DNA of 11,341 bases from Actinomycetes bacterium (GTDB lineage Bacteria; Actinomycetota; Actinomycetes; Actinomycetales; Microbacteriaceae). Both the position numbers and the translations under genes were made by a program. Location: assembly GCA_023432005.1 (NCBI GenBank), contig JAEYVF010000084.1, forward strand, positions 1 to 11,341. The letters run 5' to 3'. Each line of letters opens with the position of its first letter. The first letter of the stretch is position 1. Positions 1 to 7,448 of this stretch are shown piece by piece. The notes beneath the pieces were generated by a model. That model ran no database searches and was not told the DNA's origin. It saw only the letters and a program-made list of their open reading frames with translations.

Positions 1-1
1 C

Positions 2-652
2 TGGGTGCACCACGGCAGCTCCATCAGCCAGGGCGGCACCGCCCGCGACGCCCGCACGACCTGGCCGGCGCTCGTCGGGCGCGAGCTCGGCATCCGCTGG
101 ACCAACCTCGGCTTCGGCGGCAACGCCCAACTCGACCCCATGACGGCGCACGCCATCCGCTCGCTCGACGCCGACGTCGTCACCCTCGAGCTCGGCATCA
201 ACGTCGTCGCGGCCGACGCCATGCGGCGCCGTGCGTTCACGTCGGCGGCGCACGCGTTCCTCGATCTGCTCCGCGACCGGATGCCGTCGGTGCTGATCGT
301 CGTGCTCGGCGCGTTCGCGTGCCCCGCGCTCGAGCACACGCCCGGGCCCGGGCGCGCGGGGCCCGACGGACGGCTCGTCGGCACCCCGCGGCCCGATGAC
401 GCGACGGCGCTCACCCTCGCCGCGAGCCGGCAGCTGCTCGCGGACCTCGTCGCGGCGCGCACCGATCCGGCGCTCGGCTACCTCGACGGCCGGGAGCTGC
501 TCGGCGAGCACGAGTCGCATCTGCTTCCCGACGGCCTCCACCCCGGCCAGGAGGGTCTCGACCTCATCGCTCGTCGCTTCCTCGACCGCGCCCGCGACGC
601 CGGCACCCGGCTCGGCGCCGCGTTCGCCGCCGCGGGCGCCATCGCCGGCTGA
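2..652 (+). CDS. SGNH/GDSL-family esterase (5'-truncated)
   Basis: The reading frame is open from the left edge, so the N-terminus lies outside the window and 216 residues are visible. The fragment begins within a few residues of the SGNH block I: HHGSSIS carries the nucleophile Ser at about fragment residue 7. Block II is LGFGGNAQLD (oxyanion Gly and Asn near residues 39-41), block III is LELGINV (Asn near 67), and block V is PDGLHPG with catalytic Asp about 177 and His about 180. The VHHGSSIS, LGINV and DGLHP signatures match GDSL-like acylhydrolases that remove acetyl or other acyl esters from carbohydrates. The natural substrate cannot be read from the sequence, and no signal peptide can be assessed because the start is missing. 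The gene is convergent with the sugar-acid operon. A role in deacetylating the imported sugar is only a positional inference. Confidence 0.85.
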   Translation, partial: WVHHGSSISQGGTARDARTTWPALVGRELGIRWTNLGFGGNAQLDPMTAHAIRSLDADVVTLELGINVVAADAMRRRAFTSAAHAFLDLLRDRMPSVLIVVLGAFACPALEHTPGPGRAGPDGRLVGTPRPDDATALTLAASRQLLADLVAARTDPALGYLDGRELLGEHESHLLPDGLHPGQEGLDLIARRFLDRARDAGTRLGAAFAAAGAIAG

Positions 653-706
653 GCCCGGCTCCGCCGTATGCGTCGCCCGCGAAACGGCGGCGGGAGAATC
701 GACCCC

Positions 707-732
707 ACGGCGGGAGGCGTATCTCCCGCCGT
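707..732. terminator. Hairpin between convergent genes
   Basis: ACGGCGGGAG (707-716) pairs perfectly with CTCCCGCCGT (723-732), a 10-bp stem with a 6-nt loop. It lies 55 bp after the esterase stop and 71 bp after the stop of the leftward operon, so it could terminate both. There is no T-tract, as is common for actinobacterial hairpins. A second left-arm copy, CGGCGGGAGA at 688-697, could pair with 722-731 instead. Confidence 0.6.
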
Positions 733-803
733 CAGCGCGCGGCTCCAGCTGCGCCACGAACGCCCACGGGTGACGCGCACCCCGGGCCGCCGCGAGACGC
801 GGG

Positions 804-2216
804 TCAGGGGTGCAGCAGGCCGTCGACTCGGCGCGGGATGCCGAGGGGGTTGTCGTCGCGGAGGGCCGGGGGCAGAGCGGATGCGGGGGCGTCCTGGTAG
901 ACGACCGGCCGCTGGAAGCGGCGCACCGCGGTCGCCCCGACGGACGTGAAGACGGTGTTGGTGGCCGGCCACGGCCCGCCGTGGTGCTGCGCCCACGAGA
1001 CGGCGACGCCCGTCGGCCAGCCGCCGAACAGCACACGACCCGCCCGCGAGGCCATCCACTCGGCGAGGCCCGACACGTCCTCGATCGGCTCCGCGTGCAG
1101 CGTCATCGTGAGCGAGCCCTCGAGCGTCGCGAGCAGCTCATCGAGCTCGCCCGCGTCGCGGTAGCGCACGAGCACCGTGACGGGTCCGAACACCTCGTCG
1201 AGCAGCTCGCGGTGGGCGAGCAGCGTCGCGCCGTCGGCCGCGAGCACGGTCGGCGCCGTCGCACCCGCACCTCCCGCGACGACCGCGACCCCCGGGATCG
1301 CCGACGCCCGGTCGCGCCCGGTCTCGAATCCGGACGCGATCGTCGGCGTCAGCATCCGCGGCGCCCCGTCGCCCACGTGCGCGGGCAGCGCCGCCTCGAG
1401 CGCCGATCCGGCGGGCACGAACACGAGCCCCGGCTTGGTGCAGAACTGCCCGTCGCCGAGCTGGAACGACCCCGCGAGCCCGGCCGCGAGCTCCGCACCG
1501 CGCGCGGCATCGGCATCCGGGGTCACGACGACGGGGTTGAGACTGCCGAGCTCGCCGTAGAACGGGATGGGGCGCGGCCGCGCCGTGCACCGCTCGAGCA
1601 GCGCGCGCCCCCCGCGCAGCGAGCCCGTGAACGCGACGGCCTCGATCGGCTCGGCGTCGATGAGCGCTAGCCCCTCCTCGAAGCCGTCGATCACCGCGAA
1701 GACCCCCGCGGGCGCACCGCCCTCCGCGAGCGCGCCCGAGACGAGCGACGCCGTGAGCGCCGAGGTGCGCGGGTGCCCCGGGTGCGTCTTGACGATCACC
1801 GGGCAGCCCACCGCGAGAGCGGATGCCGTGTCACCTCCCGCGACCGAGAACGCGAACGGGAAGTTCGACGCCGCGAACACCGCGACGGGTCCGATGGGCC
1901 GCAGCATCCGCCGCAGGTCGGGCCGCGGCGGGGTGTCGCCCGGGTCGGCGTGATCGACGATCGCCTCGAGGTAGGCGCCTTCGCGCACGACGGATGCGAA
2001 CTTGCGCAGCTGCGCCGTCGTGCGGGCGAGCTCGCCCCGCAGGCGCGCCTCGGGCAGCGCCGTCTCCTCCCCCGCGATCGAGACGAGCTCGTCGGCGGCC
2101 GCATCCAGAGCATCCGCGACCCGCTCGAGCAGAGCACCGCGCGCATCATCCGGCAGCCGCGCGAAGGCGGGCGCCGCAGCGGCCGCGCGGGCCGCGAGCT
2201 CCTCGGCGAGGCTCAC
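804..2216 (-). CDS. Alpha-ketoglutarate semialdehyde dehydrogenase (aldehyde dehydrogenase family)
   Basis: This 470-residue protein should oxidise 2-oxoglutarate semialdehyde to 2-oxoglutarate with NAD(P)+ (EC 1.2.1.26), the last step of the oxidative uronate/aldarate route. It has the aldehyde dehydrogenase fold signatures: ASNFP with the oxyanion Asn118, VKTHP with cofactor-binding Lys143, FTGS at 197-200, GELGS with general base Glu222, GQFCTKPG with nucleophile Cys259, and EVFGP at 341-345. The sequences LRRMLRPIGPVAVF, SVAGGDTASAL and FYGELGSLNPV are characteristic of the KGSADH subgroup rather than generic aldehyde dehydrogenases. It starts at a GTG overlapping the upstream stop (GTGA). 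No earlier start is plausible because the frame enters the upstream gene. The N-terminus is therefore somewhat shorter than in many family members, which carry roughly 25 extra residues. Last gene of the operon; the SD is weak, so translational coupling is likely. Confidence 0.9.
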   Translation of the reverse strand: MSLAEELAARAAAAAPAFARLPDDARGALLERVADALDAAADELVSIAGEETALPEARLRGELARTTAQLRKFASVVREGAYLEAIVDHADPGDTPPRPDLRRMLRPIGPVAVFAASNFPFAFSVAGGDTASALAVGCPVIVKTHPGHPRTSALTASLVSGALAEGGAPAGVFAVIDGFEEGLALIDAEPIEAVAFTGSLRGGRALLERCTARPRPIPFYGELGSLNPVVVTPDADAARGAELAAGLAGSFQLGDGQFCTKPGLVFVPAGSALEAALPAHVGDGAPRMLTPTIASGFETGRDRASAIPGVAVVAGGAGATAPTVLAADGATLLAHRELLDEVFGPVTVLVRYRDAGELDELLATLEGSLTMTLHAEPIEDVSGLAEWMASRAGRVLFGGWPTGVAVSWAQHHGGPWPATNTVFTSVGATAVRRFQRPVVYQDAPASALPPALRDDNPLGIPRRVDGLLHP

Positions 2217-3301
2217 GCCGCCACCACCCCCGACCCCTGCTCGGTGAAGCGGATGCCGATCCCCCGCTCGGGTCCGCCAGTCACGGCGCCCTGCGCGATC
2301 GTGAGTCCGGGCACCTCGTCGAGCGCGCCGAGGTCGGCGAAGCGCGCGTCCTCGACGTCCTCGATCCAGCATTCGCAGGGCAGGGCGAACCCGACCTGGG
2401 CCGAGAGCTCGGGCAGCAGGTGCGGGGCGACGGTGGCGCCGGCGAGGCGCACCTCGCGCGCGATCTCGAGGAACGGCGTGACGCCGCCGACGCGCACGAT
2501 GTTGGGCTGCAGGATCGAGACGCCCGCGTCGATCGCCTCGCGGAAGCGGTGCACGGTGTGCAGGTTCTCGCCCGCCGCGATCGGGATGTCGATGCGGGAT
2601 GCGAGGGTGCGGTACCCCGCGAGGTCGTCGGCCCGCAGCGGCTCCTCGATCCACGCCGGCCGCACCTCGGCGAGCAGCTCGAGGGCGCGCTCGGCGGCGG
2701 CGAGGTCCCAGCGCTGATTCGCGTCGATCATGAGCTCGCGGTCGGGGCCGAGCACCGCGCGCACGGCGCGCATCCGCTCGAGGTCCTCCTCGGGGTCGGG
2801 CTTGCCGACCTTGACCTTGACGGCCGGGTAGCCCGCGCCAACCCAGCGCTCGACCTGCGCGACGAGCTCGTCGATCGGGTAGTGCAGGTTGATGCCGCTG
2901 CCGTAGACGGGAAGGGTATCGCGTCGGCGCCCGAGCATGCCCGAGAGGTTCGTGTCGGCGCGACGGGCCGCCGCATCCCACAGCGCGAGGTCGATGCCCG
3001 CGAGCGCGATCGTCGTGATGCCGCCGCCGCCCGCCTCGTGCACGTGCGCCCACGCCTCCGACCAGAGCGACGGGCACGCGAGTCGCCCGGTCCACCACGG
3101 CACGAGGTCCTCCTGCAGCATCGCGCGCACGGCCCCGGCGCCGATCGTCGGGGTCCAGCTGAAGCCGTAGCCCGTGATGCCGTCGTCGCAGCGCACCTCG
3201 ACGGGCAGCACGGTGACGGAGGTGACGTCGGGGCCCCACGCGCGCGTGAGCGGCACGGTCACACGGCCGACGCGGATGCTCTCGATCGAGGGCGAGTTCA
3301 T
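2213..3301 (-). CDS. Mandelate racemase/muconate lactonizing-type enolase superfamily enzyme (probable sugar-acid dehydratase or lactone cycloisomerase)
   Basis: The protein has 362 residues with the enolase-superfamily capping domain (about 1-125) and the barrel. Visible active-site elements are VKVKVG with Lys162 and Lys164 (the KxK base), metal ligands Asp193 (MIDANQRW), Glu219 (WIEEP) and Glu245 (AGENLH), and His294 (APHLLPE). Family knowledge says such enzymes abstract the proton alpha to a carboxylate, then eliminate water or open a lactone. In this operon the expected product is a 3-deoxy-2-keto hexarate for the next enzyme, so an aldarate dehydratase or a galactarolactone-type cycloisomerase fits. 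The GENLHTVH segment and the GGGGITTIAL region recall, from memory, anhydro-sugar-acid and lactone cycloisomerases. One oddity is that the residue expected to be the Asp partner of His294 reads Asn267 (QPNIVRVGG). ATG overlaps the upstream TGA by 4 bp, and no clear SD is seen. Exact substrate unknown. Confidence 0.87.
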   Translation of the reverse strand: MNSPSIESIRVGRVTVPLTRAWGPDVTSVTVLPVEVRCDDGITGYGFSWTPTIGAGAVRAMLQEDLVPWWTGRLACPSLWSEAWAHVHEAGGGGITTIALAGIDLALWDAAARRADTNLSGMLGRRRDTLPVYGSGINLHYPIDELVAQVERWVGAGYPAVKVKVGKPDPEEDLERMRAVRAVLGPDRELMIDANQRWDLAAAERALELLAEVRPAWIEEPLRADDLAGYRTLASRIDIPIAAGENLHTVHRFREAIDAGVSILQPNIVRVGGVTPFLEIAREVRLAGATVAPHLLPELSAQVGFALPCECWIEDVEDARFADLGALDEVPGLTIAQGAVTGGPERGIGIRFTEQGSGVVAA

Positions 3302-4212
3302 GCAGCGACCACACGCCCGGTCTCGAGCAGGATCCGCAGCTTCTCGAGCTGCGCGGGCGAGGGATCGACCAGCGGCGGGCGGACTGAGCCGACCGGCGCG
3401 CCGGCGAGCCTGAGCCCCGCCTTGATGAGCGAGACCGCGAAGCCCGGCGTCTCGTCGCGGAGAGCCACGAGCGGGCGGTAGAAGTCGTCGAGCAGGCGGT
3501 TCTGCACGATGCGGTCGCCGTCGCGCAGGGCGCGGTAGAACGCGTTCGCGATGTCGGGCGCCACCGCGAAGACGGCCGAGGAGTAGAGGGGCACGCCGAT
3601 CGCGCGGTAGGCGGCTTGGCTGAGCTCGGCCGTGAGCAGCCCGTTGAAGAACAGCACGTCATCGCGTCCGACCTCGTCGGCGATGCGCACGAACTGCTGC
3701 GCGAGCGCGATGTCCCCGACGCCGTCCTTGATGCCCGCGACCTTCGGATGCTGCAGCAGCCTCGCGACACCGGCGGGCGTGAGGCGCCCAGCACCCCGGT
3801 GGTACAGGATGACGGGCAGCTCGCTCGCGGCGAGCACGGCCTCCGCGTACGCGACCACGCCATCCGCGGGCCCCTCGACGAGGTAGGGCGGAAGCAGCAG
3901 GATGCCGTCGGCACCCGCGTCGGCGGCGGCGCGCACGCACGAGATCGCGTGGGCGAGCGGTCCGCCGGCACCCGCGACGACGGGCACGCGTCCCGCGGTC
4001 GCCTCGACCGCGGCCCGCACGACGCCGAGGTGCTCGGTCGCCGACATCGCGTGGAACTCACCCGTGCCGCACGCGGCGAAGACGCCGCCCGGCCCGTCCT
4101 CGACCCGCTCGGCGACGTGCGCCGCCGTCGCGCCGAGGTCGACGCATCCGCTCTCTCCGACCGCCGTGACAGGGAAGAACAGCACCCCGTCGGCGAACTC
4201 CAGCTCACTCAC
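3298..4212 (-). CDS. kdgD: 5-dehydro-4-deoxyglucarate dehydratase (DHDPS superfamily)
   Basis: This 304-residue class I aldolase-fold protein should convert 5-dehydro-4-deoxy-D-glucarate to 2-oxoglutarate semialdehyde with loss of CO2 and water (EC 4.2.1.41). Diagnostic segments are LFFPVT (11-16), AACGTGEF (46-53), VVAGAGG (78-84), ILLLPPYLVE (104-113), ILYHRG with the catalytic Tyr137, AGIKDGVGD with the Schiff-base Lys162, LYSSAVF (209-215), and SLIKAGLRLAG with VRPPL near the C-terminus. The KDGVGD and PPYLVE motifs separate it from dihydrodipicolinate synthase and N-acetylneuraminate lyase. A 2-keto-3-deoxypentonate dehydratase is the main alternative but fits less well. The GTG start at 4212 has GGAGG at 4219-4223 six bases upstream and overlaps the preceding gene by 8 bp. 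The next enzyme in the pathway, the semialdehyde dehydrogenase, is encoded two genes downstream, which supports the call. Confidence 0.9.
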   Translation of the reverse strand: MSELEFADGVLFFPVTAVGESGCVDLGATAAHVAERVEDGPGGVFAACGTGEFHAMSATEHLGVVRAAVEATAGRVPVVAGAGGPLAHAISCVRAAADAGADGILLLPPYLVEGPADGVVAYAEAVLAASELPVILYHRGAGRLTPAGVARLLQHPKVAGIKDGVGDIALAQQFVRIADEVGRDDVLFFNGLLTAELSQAAYRAIGVPLYSSAVFAVAPDIANAFYRALRDGDRIVQNRLLDDFYRPLVALRDETPGFAVSLIKAGLRLAGAPVGSVRPPLVDPSPAQLEKLRILLETGRVVAA

Positions 4213-5116
4213 TCTCCACCTCCGCGTCAGCTTCCGCGAGCTCGGTGCGCCAGGTGCGGCGCGCGCGCCAGCCGAGCACCCGCTCGGCGTGGGCGCTCGA
4301 GAAGAGGGGGTCGTCGTCGCCGAGCCCCGCGGCGGCCGCGACGGCCTCCGGCAGGTGCAGCGCGATCGCGTCGCGCACCGAGCCCCGCACGAGCGGGTCG
4401 GGGGCGCCGACGAAGAAGACCTCGCCGTTGGGCACCGAGCCCGCGTGGTCGAGCCACGTGACGACGAAGTCGCCCGCGTCGCGGGCGTCGAGGTAGTTGA
4501 AGAGCGCGACGGCCGAGAGCTCGGGTCGCTCGAGACGCTCGGCGACGGTGTGCCCCTGCTGCGTGGGCGCCCCCTCCCACTCCTCGGGCGCGATGACGTA
4601 GCAGGGGCGGAACGCGCCGAGACGGATGCGGTCGCCCTCGCGCCGCGCGGTCGTGCGCATGAGCTCCTCGACGGCGACCTTCGAGAGCGCGTACGCGTTC
4701 CACGGGGCCACCGGATGCTGCTCGTCGAGCGGCAGGTACGCGGGTTTCCAGCCCGTGGGCGCGCCGTAGCCGATGACGGTGGGGCTGCTCGCGACGAGCA
4801 GCGAGCGCGTGCCGACGCGCAGGGCGTCGCCGAGCACGCCGAACGCGAGCGAGGTGTTGACGGCGTAGAGCTCCTCGTCGGGCGCGGCGAACGGCACGGG
4901 GATCGCGGCGAGGTGCACGACCTCCTCGGGCCGCACGCGCGTGAAGAGCTCGGCGCGGGCGTCGACGTCGAGCAGGTCGAGCGTCACCTGCTCGGCGGGG
5001 AGCCCGTCGGAGGTGACGCGGTCGACCGACACGACGTCGCGTCCGGATGCCGCGAGCGCCGTCACGACGCTGCGCCCGAGGCGCCCTGCGCCGCCTGTGA
5101 CGAGGGTGCGGGTCAT
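4205..5116 (-). CDS. NAD-dependent epimerase/dehydratase family protein (extended SDR; possible uronate dehydrogenase)
   Basis: The 303-residue protein has an N-terminal Rossmann fold with TGGAGRLG at 7-14 and an acidic residue after the second strand (Asp32 in SVDR), favouring NAD(H). The SDR catalytic set is SSPT around Ser110-Ser111 and YALSK with Tyr142 and Lys146. FRPCYV at 169-174 is the usual epimerase-family strand. In uronate/aldarate operons an SDR of this size commonly is uronate dehydrogenase (EC 1.1.1.203), oxidising galacturonate or glucuronate to the aldarolactone, which is the most economical role here. The sequence alone does not exclude a nucleotide-sugar or free-sugar epimerase or another sugar dehydrogenase. 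Start ATG overlaps the upstream TGA by 4 bp (ATGA), with a G-rich stretch GGGGGTGGG before it as a possible SD. Confidence 0.82.
   Translation of the reverse strand: MTRTLVTGGAGRLGRSVVTALAASGRDVVSVDRVTSDGLPAEQVTLDLLDVDARAELFTRVRPEEVVHLAAIPVPFAAPDEELYAVNTSLAFGVLGDALRVGTRSLLVASSPTVIGYGAPTGWKPAYLPLDEQHPVAPWNAYALSKVAVEELMRTTARREGDRIRLGAFRPCYVIAPEEWEGAPTQQGHTVAERLERPELSAVALFNYLDARDAGDFVVTWLDHAGSVPNGEVFFVGAPDPLVRGSVRDAIALHLPEAVAAAAGLGDDDPLFSSAHAERVLGWRARRTWRTELAEADAEVESE
4219..4223 (-). promoter_or_regulatory. Ribosome binding site for the deoxyglucarate dehydratase
   Basis: GGAGG on the minus strand lies six bases before the GTG at 4212. It sits inside the last codons of the upstream SDR gene and fixes the GTG as the start. 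Confidence 0.7.
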
Positions 5117-6462
5117 GCGCCCACCCCCGGGAGGTCGCGGGCGGCGGCGCCGAGGTCGAGCTCCGCGATGCGCACCGCCCGACCCGTCTCGAGCGACTCG
5201 TTGCCCGCGAGACCGACAACGACCGCGCGCACGCCGTCCTTCCACGTCGCGGCGCGCCCGAGCGGGTCGACCTCGCCCCCCACGAACACCTCGCGCAGCA
5301 GGAGGGCGTCGCCCCCTCCGTGGCCGCCCTCGCCGTGCGGGATCTCGACCTCCTGCGCGCCCTCCCAATGGCGCTGCACGACGAGCCGCTCCGACACGGG
5401 CCGCGCGCCCTCGTCGACGACGAGGTCGGGGCGCGCGCTCGGGTCGACGACGACCGAGCCGGCCTCGTCGATCATGACGGCGCCGCGCTCGACGACCGTG
5501 AGCTCGGCGCGACCCTCGGTGCCGTTGACGGCGACCGTGTAGCCCTCCCACGGCGCGTGCGCGTTGAGCGAGTAGCTCATGGTCGGCCCGCCCGCGTAGT
5601 CGACGACGAGCGAGAGGTTGTCTTCGATCGTGATGCCCGCGTCGAACACGTCGCGGTCGCGCAGGTAGCCGTCGTGCTGCTCCTGGTCGTAGTAGAGCCC
5701 CTTGAAGAGCGGATCGCGCCGCAGGTCGAGGCTGAAGCGGTCGCGCAGCTCCGAGTCGGTCGTGCCGCGCTCGGGACGCGGGCCGAGCCCGCGACGCGCC
5801 GCCGCATCCGCGCCGTAGAAGCGCAGGCCGCCCGAGGCGAACACGCGCACGGGCGAGTCGGCGATCCACCAGTTGACGAGGTCGAAGTGGTGCGACGCCT
5901 TGTGGATGAGGAGGCCGCCCGAGTTCGCCTTCTCGCGGTGCCAGCGCCGGAAGTAGTCGGCGCCGTGGGCCGTGTCGAGCACCCACTCGAAGTGCACGCT
6001 CGTGACCTCGCCGATGGCGCCGGATGCCACGAGCTGCCGCAGGGCCGTGTTGCGCGGCGCGTAGCGGTAGTTGAAGGTGATCGTGACGTCGCGACCCGTG
6101 CGCTCGACGGCGTCGGCGATGCGCCGCACCCCCTCGGGGCTCGTCGTGAGCGGCTTCTCGACCACGACATCCGCTCCCGCCTCGAGCGCCGCGACGATGT
6201 AGTCGGCGTGCGTCGCATCCGGGCTCGTGACGATGACGGTGTCGACGTCGTGCGCGCGCACGGCCTCGGCGAGCGCGTCGAGCTCGAACACCGCGGGGCT
6301 GCCGAGGGCCGGGAAGCGCTCGGCCGACCATGCGAGCCGGCCCGCGTTCGTGTCGCCCCACGCGACGAGGCGCGCGGTGTCGGCGTGCGGCCCCGCGATC
6401 GCCTCGAGGTACATCTGGGCGCGCGAGCCGACTCCGACGAGGGCGTAGTTCTTCTGCGTCAT
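5113..6462 (-). CDS. Gfo/Idh/MocA family oxidoreductase
   Basis: This 449-residue NAD(P)-dependent sugar oxidoreductase has an N-terminal Rossmann domain with GVGSRAQ (10-16), TSPDATHADY (79-88) and VEKPL with the conserved Lys103. The C-terminal substrate domain carries GGLLIHKASHHFD (182-194), where His191 and Asp194 occupy the usual catalytic HxxD positions. GGHGGGD at 379-385 lies toward the end. At about 450 residues it is longer than classical members (330-380); the GLRFYG and GGHGGGD segments belong to a long-form subfamily seen beside carbohydrate ABC transporters. It may oxidise C1, C2 or C3 of a sugar or sugar acid, possibly converting the imported substrate before the SDR or enolase step, but the reaction cannot be assigned. 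The ATG at 6462 starts 11 bp after the permease stop, with GGGA as a weak SD. It overlaps the next gene by 4 bp. Confidence 0.9.
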   Translation of the reverse strand: MTQKNYALVGVGSRAQMYLEAIAGPHADTARLVAWGDTNAGRLAWSAERFPALGSPAVFELDALAEAVRAHDVDTVIVTSPDATHADYIVAALEAGADVVVEKPLTTSPEGVRRIADAVERTGRDVTITFNYRYAPRNTALRQLVASGAIGEVTSVHFEWVLDTAHGADYFRRWHREKANSGGLLIHKASHHFDLVNWWIADSPVRVFASGGLRFYGADAAARRGLGPRPERGTTDSELRDRFSLDLRRDPLFKGLYYDQEQHDGYLRDRDVFDAGITIEDNLSLVVDYAGGPTMSYSLNAHAPWEGYTVAVNGTEGRAELTVVERGAVMIDEAGSVVVDPSARPDLVVDEGARPVSERLVVQRHWEGAQEVEIPHGEGGHGGGDALLLREVFVGGEVDPLGRAATWKDGVRAVVVGLAGNESLETGRAVRIAELDLGAAARDLPGVGA

Positions 6463-6473
6463 CACGGTCCCGG

Positions 6474-7394
6474 TCACTTGATGCCCGTCGTGGCGATGCC
6501 CTTGACGAGGTACTTCTGGCCGATGAGGAAGGCGAGGAAGAGCGGCACGAGCGATACGACGCTCATCGCGAACATCGCCCCGAAGTTGGAGCTCGACTGG
6601 GCGTCGACGAAGCCCTTGAGCGCGATCGACACGGGGAAGTTCTCGCGTGTTCGCAGGTAGATGAGCGGGCCGAAGAAGTCGCCCCACGTCCAGATGAACG
6701 TGAAGATCGCGGTCGTCGCGAGGGCCGGCGTCATGAGCGGAAGCGTGATCTGCGTGAAGATGCGCGGATGCCCGGCGCCGTCGATGCGCGCCGCCTCGAA
6801 GATCTCCTTCGGCAGGCCGCGGATGAACTGCACCATGAGGAACACGAAGAACGCGTCCGTCGCGAGGAACTTCGGCACGATGAGCGGCAGGAACGTCTCG
6901 AGCCAGCCGAGCTCGCGGAAGATCACGAACTGCGGCACGAGCACGACGTGGAACGGCAGCATGATCGTGCCGAGCATGATCGCGAAGAACAGGTTGCGTC
7001 CGCGGAACTTGAGTCGTGCGAACGCGTACGCCGCGAGCGAGCACGAGATGAGGTTGCCGAGGATCGCACCGATCGACAGGATCGCCGAGTTCATGAGGAA
7101 GTGGCTGAACGGCAGCTGCTGGCTGTCCCAGCCCCTGATGTAGTTGTCGAGCGTGAGGTCGGTCGTGAAGATCGACAGGTCCGTGAAGATCTGGTCGTTC
7201 GGCTTGAGCGACGAGACGACGAGCCAGATGAGCGGGTAGACCATCACGAGCGACAGCAGGCTCAGCACGACGTGCTTGATCGCCGCGACGATGCGGGCGC
7301 GCCGCTGGTACGGGCGCAGCCTCGGGCGCGCGGGAGTCGCATCCGGCTTCGGCGCCGGGGGTGCTTCCTGCTCGGTGACTGCTGCGGTGCTCAT
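6474..7394 (-). CDS. Carbohydrate ABC transporter permease (MalG/CUT1 type)
   Basis: This 306-residue inner-membrane permease has a Pro/Ala-rich cytoplasmic N-terminus of about 35 residues and then six hydrophobic segments (roughly 38-62, 100-125, 134-155, 178-192, 218-240 and 272-291). The ATPase-docking EAA loop reads EAARIDGAG at 200-208, followed by the family's ITLPLMTP. The KGIATTGIK C-terminus is usual for MalG-like subunits. It forms the translocation channel with permease 1. The start ATG at 7394 has GAAAGG on the minus strand (7402-7407) with a 7-base spacer. A 54-bp gap separates it from permease 1. No ATPase gene accompanies the pair. Confidence 0.94.
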   Translation of the reverse strand: MSTAAVTEQEAPPAPKPDATPARPRLRPYQRRARIVAAIKHVVLSLLSLVMVYPLIWLVVSSLKPNDQIFTDLSIFTTDLTLDNYIRGWDSQQLPFSHFLMNSAILSIGAILGNLISCSLAAYAFARLKFRGRNLFFAIMLGTIMLPFHVVLVPQFVIFRELGWLETFLPLIVPKFLATDAFFVFLMVQFIRGLPKEIFEAARIDGAGHPRIFTQITLPLMTPALATTAIFTFIWTWGDFFGPLIYLRTRENFPVSIALKGFVDAQSSSNFGAMFAMSVVSLVPLFLAFLIGQKYLVKGIATTGIK

Positions 7395-7448
7395 CGTCGA
7401 GCCTTTCGTGGGAGGACGGATGCGGGCGGGGTCGATGCGGGGCGCGTC

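Noticed and set aside
804..4208. Very long open frames antisense to or out of frame with the operon (for example 1823-3481 plus strand, 6330-8519 plus strand, and the leftward extension of the dehydrogenase frame to 4208).
   Set aside because: Their translations are Arg/Ala/Pro-rich with no recognisable domain, while the opposite or shifted frame encodes proteins with intact family motifs. They are typical shadows in GC-rich DNA.
7395..7448. A promoter or small gene in the 54-bp gap between the permeases.
   Set aside because: No -10/-35 pair and no open frame with an SD apart from the one serving permease 2.
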